From IMG/VR virus record IMGVR_UViG_3300046007_001493, positions 1 to 20,401 of that record: a stretch of 20,401 bases of DNA; one strand, 5' to 3'. Position numbers and translations under genes: made by a program. The notes under the pieces were generated by a model. That model did no database searches and was not told the origin of the DNA. It was given only the letters and a program-made list of their open reading frames with translations. This DNA comes from a virus. This document shows positions 9,952 to 19,449 of the stretch, piece by piece (the first letter of the stretch is position 1; each line of letters opens with the position of its first letter).

Positions 9952-12906
9952 ATGGCAAGAAAATTTGTAGTAGGCATTGACCTCAATAAGAATGAGTTGC
10001 AAAATGCCAGAATTCAAAATTTATCAACAGCACCAGCATCACCAGTTGTTGGTCAAATTTACTTTGATACAGTCCTTGGATATTTACGTTCATGGAATGG
10101 TTCAGCTTGGATTAACACAAGCACAGGAGCTCAAGGTACTACTGGTGCACAGGGAACACTTGGTGCACAAGGTACTCAAGGAACTGAAGGAGCACAAGGC
10201 TCCGCTGGAGCACAAGGTTTAGATGGTTCTAATGGAACTCAAGGCACTGAAGGTGCACAGGGAACAGAAGGCGCTCAAGGTGTTGAAGGAGCGCAGGGCA
10301 CCGAAGGTATACAAGGCGTTCAAGGTACAGAAGGAACTCAAGGAGCGCAAGGTACCGAAGGTGCACAGGGCACACAGGGAACAGAAGGCGCACAAGGAAC
10401 ACAGGGTGCCGTTGGTGCTCAAGGTCTTGAAGGGTCACAGGGTGCACAGGGTGCCGAAGGTAACTTTGGTGGTATCACAGTTGTTTACAACTACGATGAC
10501 ACCGTTACAATGGCAGACCCAGGCGACAACAATGCTCGCCTTAACAACGCAAACTTAACTCTAGTTACACGTCTTGCATTGGATGATAATCCTGCTGATG
10601 GTAACTACGATGTCTCTAACTTCTTAACCACTATCGATGATTCCACATCTACCATCAAGGGTCACGTAAAGGTATCTAAGAAGTTTGATACTGCTACTTT
10701 TGCACTCTACACAATCTCTGGCGTTACAGACACAGCGCCAAACTGGTTTGATGTAGAAGTTGCTTACGTATCTGGTAACGGAACCTTTACTGATGGAGAT
10801 GCTTTACTCTTCACATTTGCTCGTACTGGTGATGTCGGTGCTCAAGGTACCCAAGGTACTGAAGGAGCACAGGGCGTACAAGGTACAGTAGGCTCTCAAG
10901 GAACTCAAGGCACACTAGGTGCACAAGGAACCCAGGGAACACAGGGTGTACAGGGCGTAGAGGGTGAACAGGGAACTCAAGGTACTGTTGGCTCTCAAGG
11001 TACAGTTGGTAGCCAAGGTACAGAAGGTTCACAAGGAACAACTGGAGCTCAAGGTACACAGGGAACTGAGGGAACTCAGGGCGTAGAAGGTTCACAAGGT
11101 ACACAAGGTGTACAGGGAACTGAAGGTGCACAGGGAGTACAAGGATCTGAAGGAACACAGGGTACACAAGGAACTCTAGGTGCTCAGGGAACCCAAGGAA
11201 CTCAAGGAGCGCAAGGCCTAGAAGGTCAACAAGGCTTACAAGGTGCTGAAGGATCATTTGGTGGTGTAACTGTTGAGTACAACTACGACTCATCAACAAC
11301 AATGGCAGATCCAGGCAATACATACATCCGCCTTAACGCTGCTCCTGCATCTGCAACACACCTTGCAATTGATGACATTAACGCTGCGTCCGTAGATATT
11401 CATCCATATCTACAGACAATTGATGACTCTACTTCGACAATCAAGGGTCACGTAAAAGTTTCGCTCAAAGCAAATACTGCAGTATTTGCTATGTATGCAA
11501 TCAACTCAATGGTTGATTACGCTACATACTTTGATATTGACATTACATACTTGTCTGGTTCTGGTTCTTTCACAGATGAAGACGATGTTCTTTTAACATT
11601 TGCTCGCACTGGTGACGTTGGTGCTCAAGGTACCCAAGGAACTGAAGGCGCACAAGGCGTTCAAGGAACTGAAGGAACTCAAGGCACACAGGGAACACTT
11701 GGAGCCCAAGGCACACAAGGTACTCAAGGAGTACAAGGTGTCGAAGGTACACAGGGAACTCAAGGCACTCAGGGTACACAGGGAGTCCAAGGTTCTGAAG
11801 GAACACAAGGAACCCAAGGTACAGTAGGTGCACAAGGAACTGAAGGTGCTCAAGGTACTCAAGGTACAGCAGCTCTCTGGAACTTCAGAGGCGCTTACGG
11901 CCCAGGAACATCTTACGCAATTGGGGACGTAGCAACTTATCAAGGACAAACTTGGTACCGCATCGATGCTCATGGTGGCAACGTTGGAGACACTCCTTCA
12001 GAAGGAACCTACTGGACACTACTTTCTGCACAGGGAGTACAAGGTACCGAAGGAACTCAAGGTGCTGAAGGCGCACAAGGTACTGTTGGTTCTCAAGGAA
12101 CTGAAGGTGCACAGGGTACTATTGGATCTCAAGGTACTGAAGGTACTCAAGGAACCCAAGGAACACAAGGTGTACAAGGCGTACAAGGAACAGAGGGTAC
12201 ACAAGGTACTGAAGGACACTCTGATCGCTACAAGACAACCTCTTCTACAACACGTTCGATTGCAGTAGCAAACAACGTAAGTTTTGTGCTGGCTGATCCA
12301 GATCTTTCATACTCAGTGGGTCAAGATGTAGTAGTTGCTTACGATGTAAACAACAACATGTCTGCTACTGTAGTAAGCTACACATCAGGAACTAACACGC
12401 TCGTTGTAAATGTCAATGACGTCAGAGGTTCAGGAGAATACTCTTCTTGGTCTGTCAACCTTGATGGTGCTACTGGTGTACAAGGCACAACTGGTGCCCA
12501 AGGAACACAAGGCGTACAGGGTACAGAAGGTACTCAGGGAACCCAAGGTACACTAGGTGCACAAGGAACTGAAGGTGCACAGGGTACTATTGGATCTCAA
12601 GGTACTGAAGGAACCCAAGGAACCCAAGGAACACTTGGTACTCAAGGAACCGAAGGTGCTCAAGGTATTTCAGGACAGCTTGGAACATATGCAGAAACAA
12701 TTACTCCAGCAAGTCCATATACAGCAACATCATTTAACATAGATCATAACTTAAATTCAACAGATATTCTTGTTACGGTATGGGAAATATCATCTGGAGC
12801 AGAAGTTGTAACAGATGTAATAAAGTCCAACGCAAACAGAGTGGCAATTGCATTTGCAGTAGCGCCAGTATCTGGAGAAACTTACAGAGTAGTAGTAAAG
12901 GCTTAA
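9952..12906 (+). CDS. Giant collagen-like tail fibre, 984 aa
   Basis: This is a long trimeric-type fibre with alternating rods and globules. An N-terminal anchor (1-57, '[20 protein letters not shown]') is followed by Gly-X-Y rods at about 59-171, 294-434, 555-639, 693-755 and 839-906. Globular A1 (172-293) and A2 (435-554) are paralogues sharing [21 protein letters not shown] and [12 protein letters not shown] third domain (640-692) looks like a carbohydrate-binding module ([20 protein letters not shown] and YWTLL). A fourth domain lies at 756-838, and 907-984 forms a C-terminal tip. The rods use [10 protein letters not shown] and contain no Pro, unlike the GPQGPRG of the gene before it. The long near-identical repeats could drive recombination. 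The Shine-Dalgarno is AAGGAG. Confidence 0.93.
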   Translation: MARKFVVGIDLNKNELQNARIQNLSTAPASPVVGQIYFDTVLGYLRSWNGSAWINTSTGAQGTTGAQGTLGAQGTQGTEGAQGSAGAQGLDGSNGTQGTEGAQGTEGAQGVEGAQGTEGIQGVQGTEGTQGAQGTEGAQGTQGTEGAQGTQGAVGAQGLEGSQGAQGAEGNFGGITVVYNYDDTVTMADPGDNNARLNNANLTLVTRLALDDNPADGNYDVSNFLTTIDDSTSTIKGHVKVSKKFDTATFALYTISGVTDTAPNWFDVEVAYVSGNGTFTDGDALLFTFARTGDVGAQGTQGTEGAQGVQGTVGSQGTQGTLGAQGTQGTQGVQGVEGEQGTQGTVGSQGTVGSQGTEGSQGTTGAQGTQGTEGTQGVEGSQGTQGVQGTEGAQGVQGSEGTQGTQGTLGAQGTQGTQGAQGLEGQQGLQGAEGSFGGVTVEYNYDSSTTMADPGNTYIRLNAAPASATHLAIDDINAASVDIHPYLQTIDDSTSTIKGHVKVSLKANTAVFAMYAINSMVDYATYFDIDITYLSGSGSFTDEDDVLLTFARTGDVGAQGTQGTEGAQGVQGTEGTQGTQGTLGAQGTQGTQGVQGVEGTQGTQGTQGTQGVQGSEGTQGTQGTVGAQGTEGAQGTQGTAALWNFRGAYGPGTSYAIGDVATYQGQTWYRIDAHGGNVGDTPSEGTYWTLLSAQGVQGTEGTQGAEGAQGTVGSQGTEGAQGTIGSQGTEGTQGTQGTQGVQGVQGTEGTQGTEGHSDRYKTTSSTTRSIAVANNVSFVLADPDLSYSVGQDVVVAYDVNNNMSATVVSYTSGTNTLVVNVNDVRGSGEYSSWSVNLDGATGVQGTTGAQGTQGVQGTEGTQGTQGTLGAQGTEGAQGTIGSQGTEGTQGTQGTLGTQGTEGAQGISGQLGTYAETITPASPYTATSFNIDHNLNSTDILVTVWEISSGAEVVTDVIKSNANRVAIAFAVAPVSGETYRVVVKA

Positions 12907-12910
12907 ATAA

Positions 12911-13210
12911 ATGGCTAAAAAGTTCTTAACTCCGATCACGTTGGTTAATATGGCTTCCGACCCAGTTAACCCAACAATAGGACAAATGTATTTTAATACA
13001 CAGGAAAGAACTATTAAAGCTTATAACGGAGAAGTTTGGTATGAGGTGGCTGGTCCAAAAGCAATTTTGGACCATACACACTACACAGACGGTGGTATTA
13101 GAACTGTCGATTATGGAAACTATGCATCAGATAATGACTACATGGTTTCCATAAACGGCGGTGGATCAACAACAGTATTTAATGATACAATAGACGGGGG
13201 AACAGCATAA
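12911..13210 (+). CDS. Small fibre-associated protein, 99 aa
   Basis: The first 50 residues (MAKKFLTPITLVNMASDPVN, then GQMYFNTQERTIKAYNGEVWYE) resemble the N-terminal anchor of the giant fibre: both have a M-A-[RK]-K-F start, a P-x-x-G-Q-[IM]-Y-F-[DN]-T core and a W motif. It seems to be an anchor without a rod, perhaps a cap or a separate baseplate subunit. The C-terminal half reads TDGGIRTVDYGNYASDNDYM. The start codon follows the fibre's stop by four bases, with weak Shine-Dalgarno support, and the gene ends in TAATG overlap. Confidence 0.82.
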   Translation: MAKKFLTPITLVNMASDPVNPTIGQMYFNTQERTIKAYNGEVWYEVAGPKAILDHTHYTDGGIRTVDYGNYASDNDYMVSINGGGSTTVFNDTIDGGTA

Positions 13211-15369
13211 TGGCAATTAGAATTCAATTAAGAAGAGACTCATCCAGTAACTGGACTACAAACAATCCACTACTATATCCAGGTGAAATGGGTATTGAGA
13301 CAGACACAGGCAAATTTAAAATTGGTCCTGCAGTAAATGCCCCAACTGTTGGAACAGCATGGAATAGCATTACATCATACTCCAATATTACCCCGTCAGG
13401 ATTACAAAGCTCACTTGGAGACTACGTGCCAACAACTGACGTAGGAGTTAAGGGCGGATTAGTAGAAATGGATGCAAGCGGAAATGCATTAATTCTAGGT
13501 CCAGGATTCATTGTAGAAGGTACAACAGACAATACAAATGAAACAACTGTAGTATTTACAGATCCTACAGCAGATAGAACAATTACATTCCCAGATGCTA
13601 CTGGTACAGTAGTATTGGCAGATTCAACAAATACACTAACAAACAAGACTTTAACAAGCCCAACAATTTCAGGCTTGTATCTAAGTGATGCAAATATTGT
13701 ATTTGAAGGTACAACAGCAGATTCATATGAATTAACATTAACAGCAGGTGAGCCTGGAGGAGATCGTACATTAACATTGCCAGATGCAACAGATACACTT
13801 GTTGGAAAAGCAACAACAGATACTTTAACAAATAAGACTCTCACATCTCCTAAAATTAATGAAAACGTAGAGCTATTAGCAACATCTACAGAATTAAACA
13901 TTCTAGACGGCGCAACTTTATCTACAACTGAACTTAATTATGTAGATGGCGTTACATCAGCAATTCAGACTCAGATTGATGGAAAGATCTCAGCATCAAG
14001 CACAGACACCCTTACTAATAAGACATTAACCTCTCCTAAGATTAACGAAGATGTTGCTCTTACAGCAACTGCTACAGAGCTAAATTATGTTGATGGAGTA
14101 ACATCTGCAATTCAGACACAACTAGATGCCAAGGCTTCATTATCTGGAGCAACATTTACAGGAGCAGTTTCTGGAACAAGCTTAACGCTTTCTGGAGACC
14201 TAACAGTTAATGGAACTACTACAACATTAAACTCAACAACAATATCCGTTGATGATAAAAATATTGAACTAGGCTCAGTTGCTACCCCCTCAGATTCTAC
14301 AGCAGATGGCGGTGGAATAACATTAAAGGGTGCAACAGATAAAACTTTCAATTGGGTTGATGCCACAGACGCATGGACTTCATCAGAGCATATAAATCTT
14401 GCTTCAGGAAAGTCGTTATATTTAAACGGCACACTGCTAAAAGATACTGCAGAGACTCTTACAAATAAGACTCTTACAACACCAACAATTAATGGAGGAG
14501 AATTTACGGCTACTGGTGGAACTCCACGGATTCATGGAATATACCTTCCAGAACCACATGTTATTACATTTGAAGGTGCAACCAATAATGAGTTTGAAAC
14601 AGTTTTAACAACTGTAGATCCTACAGCAGACAGAACAGTAAGTCTACCAGATGCTACCACAACTCTTGTTGGAAAAGATACTACAGATACATTAACAAAT
14701 AAGACTTTAACAAGTCCTAAGATTAATGAGGATGTAGCGATTACAGCAACTTCCACAGAGCTAAATTATGTAGATGGAGTAACATCAGCAATTCAAACAC
14801 AACTAGATGGCAAGGTAGATGAGTCATTATTTGACACAAAGGGAGATATTTTAGTTGCTTCAGCTGATAATACTCCAGCTAAGCTTGCCGTTGGTACAAA
14901 CGGGTATTTGCTCACAGCAAACTCAGCTGCAACTAATGGGGTTGAGTGGGCGGCAGCACCAATCAGTCTTCCTTCTCAATCAGGAAATTCAGGTAAGTAC
15001 CTAACAACAGATGGAACATCTGCTTCATGGGGAACATTAGTAGTACCAATTGTAACTGGAACAGACACTGTTACTGGAAATACAGTAGAAACTGTAGACA
15101 CCACAGCATTGTCAGCATTTACATCAATTGAATATATGGTTTCATTAAAGCAGGCTACAAATAATAAGACAAGAACATCCAAGGTTCTTGTTCAAACAGA
15201 TGGAACATCTGTAGATATGACAGAGTTTGCAATTACAGAAACTGGTGGAACAATTGCAGGAGTAGTTGTTTCAGCTGCAGTAGCTTCAACAGATGCAGTA
15301 TTACAGGTAACCGTAACAGATGCAGCAACAAATAACGTAACAGTCAAATTCAGCAAAGTATCACTTTAA
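13210..15369 (+). CDS. NKTLTSP-repeat tail fibre, 719 aa
   Basis: The N-terminus MAIRIQLRRDSSSNWTTNNP, then GEMGIETDTGKFKIG, matches the fibre N-terminal domain that attaches many phage receptor-binding proteins to the tail. The shaft has five LTNKTLT[ST]P repeats, three ELNYVDGVTSAIQTQ repeats and two 'DPTADRT...LPDAT' strands, all typical of phage fibre beta helices. A globule around GGGITLKGATDKTFNWVDAT and a C-terminal tip (TVETVDTTALSAFTSIEYMV) follow. The family is common in aquatic phages. It forms a TAATG overlap with the gene before. Confidence 0.9.
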   Translation: MAIRIQLRRDSSSNWTTNNPLLYPGEMGIETDTGKFKIGPAVNAPTVGTAWNSITSYSNITPSGLQSSLGDYVPTTDVGVKGGLVEMDASGNALILGPGFIVEGTTDNTNETTVVFTDPTADRTITFPDATGTVVLADSTNTLTNKTLTSPTISGLYLSDANIVFEGTTADSYELTLTAGEPGGDRTLTLPDATDTLVGKATTDTLTNKTLTSPKINENVELLATSTELNILDGATLSTTELNYVDGVTSAIQTQIDGKISASSTDTLTNKTLTSPKINEDVALTATATELNYVDGVTSAIQTQLDAKASLSGATFTGAVSGTSLTLSGDLTVNGTTTTLNSTTISVDDKNIELGSVATPSDSTADGGGITLKGATDKTFNWVDATDAWTSSEHINLASGKSLYLNGTLLKDTAETLTNKTLTTPTINGGEFTATGGTPRIHGIYLPEPHVITFEGATNNEFETVLTTVDPTADRTVSLPDATTTLVGKDTTDTLTNKTLTSPKINEDVAITATSTELNYVDGVTSAIQTQLDGKVDESLFDTKGDILVASADNTPAKLAVGTNGYLLTANSAATNGVEWAAAPISLPSQSGNSGKYLTTDGTSASWGTLVVPIVTGTDTVTGNTVETVDTTALSAFTSIEYMVSLKQATNNKTRTSKVLVQTDGTSVDMTEFAITETGGTIAGVVVSAAVASTDAVLQVTVTDAATNNVTVKFSKVSL

Positions 15370-15379
15370 GGGGTAATTA

Positions 15380-16153
15380 ATGTCTAATAAAGACTTTAAG
15401 GTAAAGAATGGATTAGTTATTCCCTCACTTTCTACAGCGGGAATTGTAAAAACTGATTCATCTGGCGTTATAAGCTCTTCGGCCACCCTAGCAATTTCAG
15501 AAGGTGGAACAGGACAGACAACCGCTGGAAATGCCTTAAACGCCCTGCTACCCCTTCAAACAGGTAACATAAATTACTACCTACAGACAAATGGTACAAC
15601 TACACAATGGAATCAAGTCTTATCTACAGCTTATCAAACATCTGAACCATCTTCTCCAGTTACTGGACAAATTTGGGTAGACTCTGATTCATCTTCAGAT
15701 GCATTTAGTCCAACAATTTACACTCGTCAGACATTTACTGCTACAGCAGCACAAACTGTATTTACAACTACAAATACATTTACAGATGGATACGAGCAGG
15801 TATTTTTAAATGGTGTCCTACTTGCTAGAACATCTGATTATACAACCTCAAATTCAAATACAATTACATTAGGATCTGGGGCGGCAGTAAATGATATCCT
15901 TGATGTAGTAATAATAGTTCTTCTTTCTCCTACTAATACATATACACAGGCAGAAATTAATTCAGCAATTTTAACTGCCGTCCCTTCCCAAACTGGGAAT
16001 AGCGGCGAATATTTAACAACAAATGGAACAAGTACATCTTGGGCCACAATTGATTTATCATCTTATCTAACATCTTCAACTGCAGCATCAACTTATGCTA
16101 CAATTACAAGAGTTAACGATATTGAAATAGCAAACATAATGGGAGCATACTAA
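15380..16153 (+). CDS. Modular tail fibre, 257 aa
   Basis: The modules in order are an N-terminal DFKVKNGLVIPSLSTAGIVK segment, ISEGGTGQTTA (a very common phage-fibre motif), GQIWVDSDSSSDAF, and a carbohydrate-binding-like domain with EQVFLNGVLLARTSDYTT and ITLGSGAAVNDILDVVI. A coil-like end (SSYLTSSTAASTYAT) follows. It carries no enzymatic motif. It probably forms another trimeric receptor-binding fibre or fibre tip. The Shine-Dalgarno is AAGGGG, and the stop overlaps the next start as TAATG. Confidence 0.87.
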   Translation: MSNKDFKVKNGLVIPSLSTAGIVKTDSSGVISSSATLAISEGGTGQTTAGNALNALLPLQTGNINYYLQTNGTTTQWNQVLSTAYQTSEPSSPVTGQIWVDSDSSSDAFSPTIYTRQTFTATAAQTVFTTTNTFTDGYEQVFLNGVLLARTSDYTTSNSNTITLGSGAAVNDILDVVIIVLLSPTNTYTQAEINSAILTAVPSQTGNSGEYLTTNGTSTSWATIDLSSYLTSSTAASTYATITRVNDIEIANIMGAY

Positions 16154-16470
16154 TGGCAAATACAGCAAAATCATTATTTAGAGGAGCGGCTACAACAAAT
16201 ACCGCTACAGTTTTATACACAGTTCCAACTACATCAACAACAACAGTTGTAACAAATATTGCTGTCACAAATACTGCTGCATCAGCAGGAACATTTACAC
16301 TTGCCATTGATGGAGTAGCATTGCATACAACAACAGCAATTGCAGCAAACACAACAGTTTATATTGATTGCAAACAAGTAATTCCAGCAAATGCTACACC
16401 AAAGACAATTACAGGCGGAGCATCTGCTACAACAATTAATCTTCATATCAGCGGAATGGAGATTGTATAA
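16153..16470 (+). CDS. Fibre-associated beta-sandwich protein, 105 aa
   Basis: The 105 residues, rich in Thr and Ala, start MANTAKSLFRGAATTNTATVLYTVP and end LHISGMEIV. The strands 'TVVTNIAVTNTAASAGTFTLAIDG' and 'NTTVYIDCKQVIPANATPKTI' form an immunoglobulin-like sandwich pattern often found next to phage fibres. It has one Cys and no signal peptide. TAATG overlaps occur on both sides. Confidence 0.8.
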   Translation: MANTAKSLFRGAATTNTATVLYTVPTTSTTTVVTNIAVTNTAASAGTFTLAIDGVALHTTTAIAANTTVYIDCKQVIPANATPKTITGGASATTINLHISGMEIV

Positions 16471-16532
16471 TGGGTATTAATGTAATTCTTGCGCCAAGCG
16501 CAGTAATTAACCTAGTAGGGGTGACTAAATAA
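16470..16532 (+). CDS. 20-codon mini-ORF, possibly a fibre-gene remnant
   Basis: The ATG overlaps the upstream stop as TAATG, and TAA follows 20 codons later. The peptide, MGINVILAPSAVINLVGVTK, resembles in style the first residues of the gene starting at 20243 (MGAIQTALIGS). It may therefore be the truncated start of a lost fibre gene, kept for translational coupling. The next gene's Shine-Dalgarno (GGGG) lies inside it. Confidence 0.45.
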   Translation: MGINVILAPSAVINLVGVTK

Positions 16533-16536
16533 AATT

Positions 16537-17259
16537 ATGGCTAAAGTTGTTAAAGTATATGATGGAACAGCATGGCAAGATCTTGCTATTTCTACCCCCG
16601 TTGGTGCACAAGGAACTACTGGTACACAGGGTACAACTGGAACTACTGGTGCACAGGGAACTACGGGAACTCAGGGAACAACTGGAACACAAGGCACTAC
16701 TGGTACACAGGGTACAACTGGAACTACTGGTGCACAGGGAACTACGGGAACTCAGGGAACAACTGGAACACAAGGCACTTCAGGTACTTCAATTCTAGGA
16801 ACAAGTAATACATGGACTGGTACAAACAATTTCTCGGCGGCTGCCACTCTTACTGCTCCTATAGTCATCTCTCCTGAAGAGCGCACTACTATTTCAGCAA
16901 CTGCTGCTACTGGAACAGTACAGTTTGACGCTGATACTCAGGGTGTTTTGTACTACACAACTAACGCTTCTGCTAACTGGACTCTCAACGTCCGTGGTAC
17001 TTCTGGTACAACTTTGGCTTCAAAATTAGCAACTAATGATTCTTTAACAATTTCATTTTTAGTAACACAAGGTGCTACTGCATATCGACACACAGCATTA
17101 ACTATTGATGGTAATGCACAGACTGTTTTATGGTCTGGAGGTACAACACCTGCAGCAGGTAACGCATCTGGAGTAGATGCTTACTCATTTACTATTATTA
17201 AAACCGCAGCAACCCCGACCTACACCGTTTTTGGTGCTGGTCCAATCAAATACGCTTAA
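16537..17259 (+). CDS. Collagen-like fibre with tip domain, 240 aa
   Basis: An anchor resembling a reduced fibre N-terminus (MAKVVKVYDGTAWQDLAI) is followed by a collagen-like rod of [13 protein letters not shown] triplets (about residues 22-84). A C-terminal domain follows (ISPEERTTISATAATGTVQF, YYTTNASANWTLNVRG and LTISFLVTQGATAYRHTALT), a tip module frequent in marine-phage fibres. The rod is encoded by an exact 81-bp tandem duplication, so rod length may vary between relatives. Unlike the giant fibre, this rod favours Thr-Thr triplets. Confidence 0.87.
   Translation: MAKVVKVYDGTAWQDLAISTPVGAQGTTGTQGTTGTTGAQGTTGTQGTTGTQGTTGTQGTTGTTGAQGTTGTQGTTGTQGTSGTSILGTSNTWTGTNNFSAAATLTAPIVISPEERTTISATAATGTVQFDADTQGVLYYTTNASANWTLNVRGTSGTTLASKLATNDSLTISFLVTQGATAYRHTALTIDGNAQTVLWSGGTTPAAGNASGVDAYSFTIIKTAATPTYTVFGAGPIKYA
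16621..16782 (+). repeat. Exact 81-bp tandem duplication in the collagen-like rod
   Basis: The unit at 16621-16701 repeats at 16702-16782, and the two are identical except for the last three bases. Extending backwards, the identical tract is about 84 bp. Each unit encodes nine in-frame Gly-X-Y-triplet trios (27 residues). The absence of synonymous differences points to a recent duplication or continuing homogenisation. Confidence 0.9.
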
Positions 17260-17269
17260 GGAGATATAG

Positions 17270-18097
17270 ATGCCATTTTTTAACCCTGTCGGTGGGGGTG
17301 GAGTTCCTTTAGCAACTGTTACTGGAACCACTGGTTCACCCAATGTTAATACATCTGCTCGTCCAGGTAAAACTATTTACACTTTTACTGGTTCTGGTAG
17401 CGTAACTATTGGTACTGCTGGCACTTGTGAGATTTTAGTTATCGGTGGTGGAGGTGGAGGAAGTTTTGGTGGCGGCGGTGCTGGAGGATTCCTTTATAAT
17501 ACTTCTGCATTTTTGCCTGCTGGTTCAAATACTGTAACCGTTGGTGGTGGTGGTACAAATGCAAATACCACTGTCTCAATAACAGGAACCAATGGTTCAA
17601 CCTCACGCTTGGGTAGTTATTTTTCTCCAGGCGGCGGAGGCGGTGGCGGTAACCTCTCACAATATGGCGCTGTTGGAGGTACTGGAGGCTCAGGTGGCGG
17701 TAGCGGTGGATATAACAGCAGTCTAGGTGTAAATATAGACCCAGGTGTAGGCATTTCAGGCTTAGGCAACAACGGTGGTGGTGGAAATGGCTCAGGTAAC
17801 GGCGGCGGTGGCGGTGGAGGTGCAGGTGGCGGTGGTTCATCTAGTCCTGGCGGCAACTCAGGTGGCGCTGGTGGTTCTGGCACAGCAAACTCAATTACTG
17901 GTTCATCTGTAACAAGAGCAGGTGGCGGCGGTGGTTGGGGTCCAGTTAGCCCAGGTGCTGCTGGTTCTGGTGGTGGTGCTGCTGGAGCAACAGGTACTAA
18001 CTCGACCAACGGAACCGCTAATACAGGCGGTGGCGGTGGTGGAGGAAATCCAGGCAGTCTTGGTGGTTCAGGTCTAGTGATATTGGTGGTTGGATAA
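17270..18097 (+). CDS. Glycine-rich fibre tip protein, 275 aa
   Basis: The N-terminal part (MPFFNPVGGGGVPLATVTG, then KTIYTFTGSGSVTIGTAGTCEILVIGG) is the start of a glycine-rich fibre domain. Most of the remainder is Gly-Gly-Gly-X runs, typical of tip domains with polyglycine-II helices, as seen in T-even-type adhesins. Such tips bind host surface receptors and evolve by loop changes. The C-terminus ends GLVILVVG. An AAGGAGAT Shine-Dalgarno precedes it. It has a paralogue at 18448-19437. Confidence 0.87.
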   Translation: MPFFNPVGGGGVPLATVTGTTGSPNVNTSARPGKTIYTFTGSGSVTIGTAGTCEILVIGGGGGGSFGGGGAGGFLYNTSAFLPAGSNTVTVGGGGTNANTTVSITGTNGSTSRLGSYFSPGGGGGGGNLSQYGAVGGTGGSGGGSGGYNSSLGVNIDPGVGISGLGNNGGGGNGSGNGGGGGGGAGGGGSSSPGGNSGGAGGSGTANSITGSSVTRAGGGGGWGPVSPGAAGSGGGAAGATGTNSTNGTANTGGGGGGGNPGSLGGSGLVILVVG

Positions 18098-18351
18098 TGG
18101 CACACTTTGCAAGAATAGAAAATAACATCGTTCGTGAAGTAATCGTGGTAAACAATGAAGTTTTACTTGACTCCGAAGGAGTTGAACAAGAAGACATTGG
18201 TGCTGCATTTTGCGAAGAACTGTTTGGCGGTACTTGGATTCAAACTTCCTACAATAAAAACTTTAGGAAACATTATGCTGGTGTTGGTATGACGTACGAC
18301 CCAGTTGCTAATGAGTTTGTTATTCCAGAAGTAATAGAACATACAGAATAA
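18097..18351 (+). CDS. Small fibre-associated protein, 84 aa
   Basis: The sequence begins MAHFARIENNIVREVIVVNN, then FCEELFGGTWIQTSYNKNFR, then HYAGVGMTYDPVANEFV. It belongs to a family common in cyanophages and other aquatic phages ('MAHFA.IEN..V..VIVV...', 'GGTW.QTSYN..FR..YAG.G..YD'). Those are usually longer and end in a Pro/Trp-rich tail. Here the tail stops early, at VIPEVIEHTE. The family is often next to fibres and may be a fibre chaperone or tip. TAATG coupling with the upstream glycine-rich gene fits this. Confidence 0.85.
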   Translation: MAHFARIENNIVREVIVVNNEVLLDSEGVEQEDIGAAFCEELFGGTWIQTSYNKNFRKHYAGVGMTYDPVANEFVIPEVIEHTE

Positions 18352-18377
18352 AACTGTTCCTGATCATGAATTTAAGC

Positions 18378-18406
18378 TTCTCATGTTTTAATAAAGATGG
18401 TATAAT
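18378..18406 (+). promoter_or_regulatory. Internal promoter in the fibre cassette (extended -10)
   Basis: A perfect TATAAT (18401-18406) preceded by TGG, that is an extended -10, lies 17 bp after a moderate -35 (TTCTCA, 18378-18383). It is in the only long gap of the cassette and would drive the second glycine-rich gene. A weak hairpin CATGA...TCATG followed by TTTTA lies just before it. Confidence 0.55.
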
Positions 18407-18447
18407 ATGTATAGGTTTTGTTTGTAAATAAATGGAGGTATTATAAA

Positions 18448-19437
18448 ATGGCTATATCAGTATTTCCTGCCGCCAGTGGCGGCGTAACTCGTAAATCTGT
18501 AACATTTACATCCTCTGGAACATTTACTTTGCCAGCAGGTTATGACTCAAACAATCCACTTGTCTGTGAAGTTTACATTCAAGGCGCTGGTGGAGGGGGC
18601 GGTTCAGGTGGCTTCAACTCCAACCAAGGCAACGGTGGAGGAGGAGGTGGTGCGGGTTACTGTATGTACTTGCCATCTTTTGCTGCTACTTCTAACGTAA
18701 CAGTAACTATTGGAACTGGTGGAGCAGGTGGTGCCGCTCAATCTTCTGCAAACGCAATAGGAAATAATGGAACTGCTGGCGGAAACACAAGTTTTGGAAG
18801 TTACACAGCGCCTGGCGGAGGTCGTGGAGGTGCTGGTGGTTATGATACTACTGATGGTAATAATGGTGGAAATATAACCCTAGGTGCATCTACAATTTAT
18901 GGTGGAAGTACAAACTTTGCTGGCAAACCAAATGGCGGTCAACGCTCTGGCGGAGGTGGTGCTGGCGGAGGTGGTGCTGGTCATTACGCTGGAGGTGTTT
19001 GGGGCTACGGAGGACAAACAGGTTTTGACTTTGTTGCAAACGCTTCAGGCAACCAATTAAAAATAAAAAGAACCAATAGAGTAGAAAATGGTTTTGGACA
19101 AGCAGAAATAAATTATCAAAGTTATCCAGATATGACTGTCTCTGGGTACAGAGGCTTTGAGCCAACCTCTGCAACAGAGTTATTACTTTATGTTCCAGGC
19201 GGTGGAGGCGGTGGCGGTTGGTCATCTACTACCAATAGAGGTGCTGGTGGTGGCGCAGGTACTGCAATTGCAGGAGGTGCTGCTGGCGGAAACAATGTCG
19301 GTGGTGCTGGTACTGGAGAAACGGCAACTGTACTTGGTGCTGGCGGTGGTGGTGGAGGAGGTTGCTCTCAAGCAGCATCGTCTGGCGCAGGTGGCGCAGG
19401 AGCCAATGGCTCCGTAACAGTTATTTATTGGTCATAA
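18448..19437 (+). CDS. Second glycine-rich fibre tip protein, 329 aa
   Basis: The start reads MAISVFPAASGGVTRKSVTF, with GGAGGT well placed upstream. An upstream in-frame TTG at 18418 lacks a ribosome site and is not used. The protein has TFTSSGTFTLPAGYDSNNP, then LVCEVYIQGAGGGGGSGG and long Gly runs interrupted by a non-glycine insert (FDFVANASGNQLKIKRTNRV to YRGFEPTSATELLLYVP). This layout matches glycine-rich receptor-binding tips; the insert probably makes its own loop or domain. It is a paralogue of 17270-18097. Confidence 0.87.
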   Translation: MAISVFPAASGGVTRKSVTFTSSGTFTLPAGYDSNNPLVCEVYIQGAGGGGGSGGFNSNQGNGGGGGGAGYCMYLPSFAATSNVTVTIGTGGAGGAAQSSANAIGNNGTAGGNTSFGSYTAPGGGRGGAGGYDTTDGNNGGNITLGASTIYGGSTNFAGKPNGGQRSGGGGAGGGGAGHYAGGVWGYGGQTGFDFVANASGNQLKIKRTNRVENGFGQAEINYQSYPDMTVSGYRGFEPTSATELLLYVPGGGGGGGWSSTTNRGAGGGAGTAIAGGAAGGNNVGGAGTGETATVLGAGGGGGGGCSQAASSGAGGAGANGSVTVIYWS

Positions 19438-19449
19438 GGAGATATATAA

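Noticed and set aside
10120-12670. CRISPR-like or satellite repeat array
   Set aside because: The repeats are in-frame Gly-X-Y codons of variable spacing within one long reading frame, with no spacer pattern. Antisense frames rich in Leu here are shadows of the collagen-like code.
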